Source: JACRPZ01 sp040758255 (GTDB lineage: Bacteria; Nitrospirota; Thermodesulfovibrionia; UBA6902). From it: a stretch of DNA of 27,162 nt. The notes beneath the pieces are model-generated. The model was not told where the DNA came from. It did not search any database and worked only from the letters and a program-made list of their open reading frames with translations. The stretch covers positions 1-27,162 of the forward strand of contig JBFLVX010000017.1 in assembly GCA_040758255.1 (NCBI GenBank), in the 5' to 3' direction. Within the stretch, counting starts at the first letter, position 1, and each line of letters starts with the position of its first letter. A program made the position numbers and the translations under genes. Shown in pieces: positions 22,662-27,162 of this stretch.

Positions 22662-23105
22662 ATGGAAAATATCGTCAGTACAAACAGAAAGGCCTACCAC
22701 GATTACTTCATTCAGGAGACCTATGAAGCTGGCATAGTCCTGCTCGGCACTGAAGTAAAGTCCTTAAGAGAGGGCAAGGCTAACCTTAAAGACAGCCACG
22801 TCATTATCAAAGGGGATGAGGCCTTTCTCCTTAATTGTCATATCAGCCCCTATACTTACGGCAACCTACAGAATCATGACCCTTTGAGGACAAGGAAGCT
22901 GCTTCTTCACAAGCGGGAGATAAATAAGCTGTGGGGCGCGCTAAGCCAGCAGGGACTTACGCTGATTCCGCTTAAGATATATTTTAAGAAGGGAAAAGCC
23001 AAGGTCGAGATAGGGCTTGCCAAAGGCAAAAGACAGTATGAGAAGAGAGAGACGATAAAAGCAAAAGAAGCAGACAGAGAGATGCAGCGGTATTTAAAGA
23101 GGTAG
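22662..23105 (+). CDS. smpB: SsrA-binding protein (trans-translation)
   Basis: SmpB binds tmRNA and brings it to stalled ribosomes. The 147-residue length is typical. Family motifs are NRKAYHDYFIQETYEAGI, then LLGTEVKSLREGKANLKDSH and LLNCHISPY in the core barrel, LLLHKREI, PLKIYFKKGKAKVEIGLAKGK, and a basic C-terminal tail KRETIKAKEADREMQRYLKR that enters the ribosomal mRNA path. The start lacks a good Shine-Dalgarno sequence; a small CTGCT/AGCAG hairpin (22629-22643) lies upstream. It follows the MshEN-CheX gene by 52 bases and converges on pgk. The tmRNA gene ssrA is not in the window. Confidence 0.96.
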   Translation: MENIVSTNRKAYHDYFIQETYEAGIVLLGTEVKSLREGKANLKDSHVIIKGDEAFLLNCHISPYTYGNLQNHDPLRTRKLLLHKREINKLWGALSQQGLTLIPLKIYFKKGKAKVEIGLAKGKRQYEKRETIKAKEADREMQRYLKR

Positions 23106-23143
23106 ATATTAACTGTAAAAAAAAGAAATCAGAGAATTAAGCT

Positions 23144-24367
23144 TTATCTGTCCGTCAGGGCGGAGAGTCCGGGCAGTTCTTTTCCTTCGAGCAGTTGCAA
23201 TGCCGCTCCGCCGCCGGTTGAGATGAATGATATACTCTCTGCTACGCCGGCCCTGCTTACTGCAAGGTCTGTATCGCCGCCGCCTACGATTGTAAGCGCG
23301 TATGCATCCGCAACAGCATGCGCGATCGCGAATGTCCCCCTTGAGAGGGCATCAATTTCAAAAACCCCCATTGGCCCGTTCCAGAGTATGGTCTTGGCAC
23401 TCTCGAGCGCTTCAGAGAAAAGCTTGACTGACGCGGGCCCTATATCGAGCGCCCTCCACCCGTTAGGTATCTCCTGAGTTGTGACGATCTTTGTCTCAGC
23501 GCCCGGCTCAATGCTCTGCGCGATAACGCAGTCTACCGGGAGATAGAATTTCACCCCTTTTGAGGAGAGTTTCTCCTGTATCTTGAGGGCGAGGTCAAGC
23601 ATGTTGTTCTCAACAAGGGAATCTCCGACGTTATATTTCATGGCCTTCAGGAAGGTGTAAGCCATCCCTCCGCCAACTATAACCTTGTCAACATTATTTG
23701 CTATGTTAAGAAGCACGTCTATCTTACCTGATACCTTTGCTCCGCCGAGTATGGCGACAAACGGCCTTACAGGGTTGTTCACAACACCTTGAAGATACTC
23801 TATCTCTTTCTGAAGCAGAAAGCCGCAGGCAGACGGGAGAAACTTTGCGATCCCCACTATTGAGGCGTGGCTTCTATGTACAGCTCCAAAAGCGTCGCAT
23901 ATGAAATAATCAGCGAGATCAGCCAGCGCCTTGCTGAATTTTTCGTCATTCGCCTCTTCCCCCGGATGAAACCTGAGGTTTTCAAGAAGGATTATATCGC
24001 CGTTAGACATTTTACTGACAGCCTCTTCCACCTCAGGGCCTATGCAGTCATGAAGGAAGGTCACCTCTTTTTTAAGGAGGCGCTGAAGCCTTTTTGCTAC
24101 CGGCGCAAGGGAGTAGTGCATGTCAACCCTGCCCTTGGGCCTGCCAAGATGTGACGCGATTATCACCTTTGCGCCTTCGTCTATCGCGTAATTAATGGTA
24201 GGGAGTGTAGAGCGTATCCTGCCGTCATCGGTTATATTAAGATTCTCGTCTAAAGGGACATTGAAATCCACACGCAGGAATACCCGCTTCCCCTTAATCT
24301 CAATATCTTTGAGACAGAGCTTGTTGATGACGCCTTTTATCGGCTCTGAATTGTCATTCTTTTTCAT
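23144..24367 (-). CDS. pgk: Phosphoglycerate kinase
   Basis: A glycolytic enzyme that transfers phosphate from 1,3-bisphosphoglycerate to ADP. The protein is 407 residues, with a short N-terminal extension of about 17 residues before IEIKGKRVFLRVDFNVPLDE. Motifs include the substrate-binding SHLGRPKG, ENLRFHPGEEAND, GGAKVSGKIDVL, GGGMAYTFLKA, GPMGVFEIDALSRGT and the nucleotide-binding GGGDTDLAVSRAG near the end. The family usually has Ser or Thr in GGGD(S/T), met here. The start ATG 24367 lies ten bases after the gap stop, and the two are in the common gap-pgk order. No tpiA follows; instead smpB converges from the other side 38 bases away. Confidence 0.97.
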   Translation of the reverse strand: MKKNDNSEPIKGVINKLCLKDIEIKGKRVFLRVDFNVPLDENLNITDDGRIRSTLPTINYAIDEGAKVIIASHLGRPKGRVDMHYSLAPVAKRLQRLLKKEVTFLHDCIGPEVEEAVSKMSNGDIILLENLRFHPGEEANDEKFSKALADLADYFICDAFGAVHRSHASIVGIAKFLPSACGFLLQKEIEYLQGVVNNPVRPFVAILGGAKVSGKIDVLLNIANNVDKVIVGGGMAYTFLKAMKYNVGDSLVENNMLDLALKIQEKLSSKGVKFYLPVDCVIAQSIEPGAETKIVTTQEIPNGWRALDIGPASVKLFSEALESAKTILWNGPMGVFEIDALSRGTFAIAHAVADAYALTIVGGGDTDLAVSRAGVAESISFISTGGGAALQLLEGKELPGLSALTDR

Positions 24368-24376
24368 GTTTTTTTT

Positions 24377-25378
24377 CTAACCTTTGCCTGCAATATATTG
24401 TATCAGATCAACGACCTTGTTAGAATAACCCCACTCATTGTCATACCACGAAACCAGCTTTACAAAGTTATTATTGAGGGCGATACCTGCATTTGCGTCA
24501 AACACAGATGTGCATGTTTCGCCCAGAAAGTCTGTTGAAACAACCGCATCCTCTGTGTAGCCGAGAATTCCCTTCAGTTCATTTTCCGATGCCTTCTTGA
24601 TGGCCGCCTTTATTTCATCATAAGTCGCGCCTTTCTCCAGTCGGCATGTCAGGTCAACAACAGAAACATTCGGGGTCGGGACCCTGAATGCCATGCCTGT
24701 GAGCTTGCCGTTAAGCGACGGGATGACCTTGCCGACAGCCTTGGCAGCCCCTGTGCCCGAGGGGATGATGTTCTGACCTGCGCCGCGGCCTCCGCGCCAG
24801 TCTTTAGCAGACGGCCCGTCAACTGTTTTTTGAGTTGCGGTAACGGCGTGAACTGTGGTCATGAGACCTTCGATTATTCCAAACTTGTCATGGATGACCT
24901 TGGCAAGCGGGGCGAGGCAGTTTGTTGTGCATGACGCATTTGAAACTATATCCTGGCCTGCGTAGGTCTCGTTATTGACGCCCATAACAAACATGGGGGT
25001 ATTATCTTTTGAAGGGGCTGACATGACAACTTTTTTAGCGCCTGCCTGAATGTGTTTCCTCGCTGTTTCATCTGAAAGGAAAAGGCCTGTTGATTCAACA
25101 ACAAATTCAGCGCCCACAGCATCCCATTTCAGATTCGCAGGGTCTTTTTCCGCAGTAACACGGATCTCTTTGCCGTTCACAATTAGGTTCCCGCCTTTGA
25201 CCTCCACCTTTCCTTTGAACCTGCCGTGAGTGGAATCATACCGAAGCATATATGACATATATTCAACATCAATAAGATCATTGATCCCGACTACTTCAAT
25301 ATCCGGACGATCAACCGCGGCACGAAAAACAAGCCTGCCTATTCTTCCAAACCCATTAATACCTATCCTTATAGCCAT
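24377..25378 (-). CDS. gap: Glyceraldehyde-3-phosphate dehydrogenase, type I
   Basis: A 333-residue NAD-dependent enzyme of glycolysis and gluconeogenesis. The nucleotide-binding motif is INGFGRIGRLVFRA (residues 7-20), with Asp34 (GINDL) favouring NAD over NADP. The catalytic Cys150 lies in SNASCTTNCLAPLAK and the catalytic His in TTVHAVTATQ (about 177). The phosphate-binding GTGAAKAVGKV and the C-terminal WYDNEWGYSNKVVDLI are present. AGGAGG lies five bases before the ATG. It is upstream of pgk in the same transcript and separated from frr by 115 bases that hold a nested inverted repeat, which could be a frr terminator or a gap leader structure. Confidence 0.97.
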   Translation of the reverse strand: MAIRIGINGFGRIGRLVFRAAVDRPDIEVVGINDLIDVEYMSYMLRYDSTHGRFKGKVEVKGGNLIVNGKEIRVTAEKDPANLKWDAVGAEFVVESTGLFLSDETARKHIQAGAKKVVMSAPSKDNTPMFVMGVNNETYAGQDIVSNASCTTNCLAPLAKVIHDKFGIIEGLMTTVHAVTATQKTVDGPSAKDWRGGRGAGQNIIPSGTGAAKAVGKVIPSLNGKLTGMAFRVPTPNVSVVDLTCRLEKGATYDEIKAAIKKASENELKGILGYTEDAVVSTDFLGETCTSVFDANAGIALNNNFVKLVSWYDNEWGYSNKVVDLIQYIAGKG

Positions 25379-25416
25379 GAAAACCTCCTATGAAAATAAT
25401 ATCTGATTTTGTAACT

Positions 25417-25490
25417 AATCAGGTTGTTTAGACCGTAGTCTGTTAGGACTAATTACCTACAGACTATCCACCTTAAGTAGTTACCTGATT
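25417..25490 (-). other. Nested inverted repeats in the frr-gap gap
   Basis: Outer arms AATCAGGT (25417-25424) and ACCTGATT (25483-25490) enclose an inner stem TAGTCTGT-T-AGG (25436-25447) and CCT-ACAGACTA (25456-25466), which is 11 bp with one bulge around an eight-base loop. It begins just after the frr stop and ends about 40 bases before the gap ribosome binding site. It could be a terminator, an mRNA leader or a dispersed palindrome; there is no long T run. Confidence 0.45.
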
Positions 25491-25493
25491 TTA

Positions 25494-26051
25494 TTAGACT
25501 TCCATTATCTCTGCTTCTTTATGAAAGACGATCTCATCCACTTTCTTTATGTGTGAATCGGTCATCTTCTGAATTTCTTCAATTGAACGCTTTGTCTCAT
25601 CTTCGCTTATATGTTTTTCCTTCTCAAGGTGTTTTACTTCTTCGTTGCCGTCGCGTCTCAGGTTTCTTATGGCGACCTTTGCGTCTTCCCCCCTCTTATG
25701 CGCATGTTTGACAAATTCTTTTCTGCGCTCCTCGGTAAGCGGGGGGATAGCAACCCTTATTATCTTCCCGTCATTGGCCGGGTTCAACCCGAGATCAGAC
25801 TTTTGGATGGCCTTTTCTATCTCGGATATCAGCTTAGGCTCCCACGGCTGTATTGTTATCAGCCTGCTCTCAGGGACAGCCATTGTTGCAACATGCTCAA
25901 TCAGGGTAGGGGTTCCGTAATAATCAATATGCATGCCTTCAAAGATGGACAAAGACGCCCGTCCTGTCCTGATCCCTGTAAGATCTTTCTTCAGGGACTG
26001 GAGGGTTTTATCCATTTTATCTGCGAGTCTTTTCTTTACCTCTGCCTGCAT
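25494..26051 (-). CDS. frr: Ribosome recycling factor
   Basis: RRF with EF-G splits post-termination ribosomes. The 185-residue length is standard. Family sequence is visible throughout: GIRTGRASLSIFEGMHIDYYG near residues 26-46, then the LINVPESR-like MAVPESRLITIQPWEP, GLNPANDGKIIRVAIPPLTEERRKEFVK and the helical C-terminal arm RRDGNEEVKHLEKEKHISED. The start ATG 26051 lies inside the 3' end of pyrH (35-base overlap) and has a good AAGGGGGAG ribosome binding site. The order tsf-pyrH-frr is conserved across bacteria and supports one transcript. Confidence 0.97.
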   Translation of the reverse strand: MQAEVKKRLADKMDKTLQSLKKDLTGIRTGRASLSIFEGMHIDYYGTPTLIEHVATMAVPESRLITIQPWEPKLISEIEKAIQKSDLGLNPANDGKIIRVAIPPLTEERRKEFVKHAHKRGEDAKVAIRNLRRDGNEEVKHLEKEKHISEDETKRSIEEIQKMTDSHIKKVDEIVFHKEAEIMEV

Positions 26052-26775
26052 TTGAATCTCCCCCTTTCACAAGTGTCCCTATCTTTTCTCCTTTTAAGAC
26101 CTTTTTTATATTCCCGCTTCCCATCATGTTGAATACGATTATGGGAAGGTTGTTGTCCATACAGAGAGAAATTGCGGTGGAATCCATTACCTTAAGGCCT
26201 TTTTTAAGGATGTCAATATATGTGATCTCCGAGAATTTCTTTGCCGAGGAGTTTTTGACCGGATCGCTGCTGTAGACGCCGTCAACCTTTGTTGCCTTAA
26301 GTATAACATCCGCCCCGATCTCCACAGCCCTTAAAGCCGCTGCCGTATCGGTAGTGAAATAGGGGTTGCCGGTGCCTGCTGCAAATATGACAACCCTTCC
26401 TTTTTCAAGATGTCTGACAGCCTTTCTCCTGATGTACGGTTCGGCAAGCTGATGCATCTCTATGGCGGATTGCACCCTTGTCGGGATCCCTGCCAGTTCA
26501 AGAAAGTTTTGCAAGGCCAGAGCGTTGATAACTGTTGCAAGCATTCCCATATAATCGGCGGATGTTCTCTCCATGCCTTCCGCGCTCGCCTCAAGCCCCC
26601 GGAATATATTTCCCCCTCCGATGACAATAGCGACCTGCGCTCCTGAGCCGGAAATGCCTTTAAGCTCATTTGCCATAAAATTCACTATCTTCGGATCAAT
26701 CCCGAAGTTCTTGTCCCCCATGAGGACTTCGCCGCTTAACTTGAGGAGTATGCGTTTATACCGTGCTCGTGCCAT
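26017..26775 (-). CDS. pyrH: UMP kinase
   Basis: This enzyme phosphorylates UMP to UDP using ATP and belongs to the amino-acid kinase family. The protein is 252 residues: KRILLKLSGEVLMGDKNFGI, GAQVAIVIGGGNIFRG (phosphate loop), MGMLATVINALALQ, VVIFAAGTGNPYFTTDTAAALRA, ATKVDGVYSSDP and STAISLCMDNNLPIIVFNM are all standard. The start MARARYKR at 26775 is preferred over a reading from 26835, which adds 20 residues antisense-like to the tsf end. It then begins four bases after the tsf stop. The C-terminus is about ten residues longer than usual and very basic (GRGKEKTRR), running 35 bases into frr. Confidence 0.96.
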   Translation of the reverse strand: MARARYKRILLKLSGEVLMGDKNFGIDPKIVNFMANELKGISGSGAQVAIVIGGGNIFRGLEASAEGMERTSADYMGMLATVINALALQNFLELAGIPTRVQSAIEMHQLAEPYIRRKAVRHLEKGRVVIFAAGTGNPYFTTDTAAALRAVEIGADVILKATKVDGVYSSDPVKNSSAKKFSEITYIDILKKGLKVMDSTAISLCMDNNLPIIVFNMMGSGNIKKVLKGEKIGTLVKGGDSNAGRGKEKTRR

Positions 26776-26779
26776 TATG

Positions 26780-27162
26780 TTATTTACATAGCTGAGAGGC
26801 AACTTCTTCGGCAAAATTTTCCTTCTTTTTCTCAATGCCTTCGCCGACCTGGAACCGGGTAAACCTGCGGATGACAGCGCCCTTCAGAACTTCCTTGACC
26901 TTTTTCTTCCCATCAGGATCTTTGATGAAGAGCTGCTCAAGAAGGCAGGTCTCTCCGAAAAATTTCTCCAGCTTGCCTTCCACTATCTTGCCGACAACAT
27001 TAGCCGGCTTGCCGGACTCCTTTACCTGCGCCTCGAAAATAGCGCGCTCCCGGTCAAGGTCTTCTGCGGGCACAGCCTCACGGCTCAGATAAAGCGGGTT
27101 GGTGGCTGCGATCTGCATTGCGAGGTCTTTGCCCAACTGCTCGTCCCCTCCTTTATAGTCCA
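26780..27162 (-). CDS. tsf: Elongation factor Ts, C-terminal part (5' end outside window)
   Basis: EF-Ts exchanges GDP for GTP on EF-Tu. The frame is open to the right edge, so the N-terminal UBA-like domain and core start lie outside. Visible are DLAMQIAATNPLYLSREAVP, then RERAIFEAQVKESGKP, VVGKIVEGKLEKFFGETCLLEQ, FIKDPDGKK and VIRRFTRFQVGEGIEK, all typical of the core domain. The protein ends soon after the GE motif, so it is the short type without a second core repeat. It lies four bases upstream of pyrH. rpsB would be expected beyond the window. Confidence 0.95.
   Translation of the reverse strand, partial: DYKGGDEQLGKDLAMQIAATNPLYLSREAVPAEDLDRERAIFEAQVKESGKPANVVGKIVEGKLEKFFGETCLLEQLFIKDPDGKKKVKEVLKGAVIRRFTRFQVGEGIEKKKENFAEEVASQLCK

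Noticed and set aside
26776..26835. 20-residue N-terminal extension of UMP kinase
   Set aside because: It overlaps the end of tsf and does not match the usual pyrH start; MARARYKR fits the family.

Overview
The window is a piece of a bacterial chromosome of moderate GC content. Short intergenic gaps, a compact class III hybrid cluster protein, a remnant of menaquinone futalosine-pathway gene mqnC, DUF502 and DUF1015 genes, and many short dispersed palindromes suggest an anaerobic or microaerophilic Gram-negative lineage such as Nitrospirota (Thermodesulfovibrionia-like) or a deltaproteobacterial relative. That placement is inferred from gene content and is not proven by any marker here. An outer membrane is certain, because TolC, RND and MacAB parts are all present.

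Layout. Positions 1-2033 (+) hold the C-terminal part of a ferrous iron transporter (FeoB) overlapped by a VanZ-like membrane protein. Positions 2036-10812 (-) form a six-gene efflux block. In transcription order it is an RND adaptor, an RND pump, a TolC-like outer-membrane channel, a MacA-like adaptor, a MacB-type ATPase and a MacB-type permease. One outer channel could serve both an RND and an ABC pump. Tandem or inverted short repeats sit in three gaps of this block. Positions 11075-14994 hold a DUF5655 protein, a divergent arsenite methyltransferase (arsM), a DUF1015 protein, a small class I methyltransferase and a YfcE-like phosphoesterase.

Positions about 14994-18750 are a visibly more AT-rich accessory island, read on the minus strand. 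It holds a broken BRO-N antirepressor gene, a Panacea-domain antitoxin gene with an adjoining candidate toxin gene, a large P-loop ATPase of the Sll1717 type, and a decayed mqnC fragment next to a REP-like sequence. A lone CRISPR-repeat-like sequence lies at the island edge. This is the most promising place for an undescribed system: antitoxin, toxin and ATPase are in one direction with an extended -10 promoter in front.

Positions 18755-20113 hold hcp (hybrid cluster protein, NO/hydroxylamine detoxification) with a CRP/FNR-type palindrome upstream and a strong terminator downstream. Next come a very small Cys/His protein, DUF502, a small four-cysteine protein, and a two-gene signalling pair: a CheY-like receiver and a MshEN-CheX fusion, i.e. 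a candidate receiver phosphatase with a possible cyclic-di-GMP sensing part. Positions 22662-27162 are core housekeeping genes: smpB (+), then pgk, gap, frr, pyrH and the end of tsf (all -), the last three in the classic tsf-pyrH-frr order.
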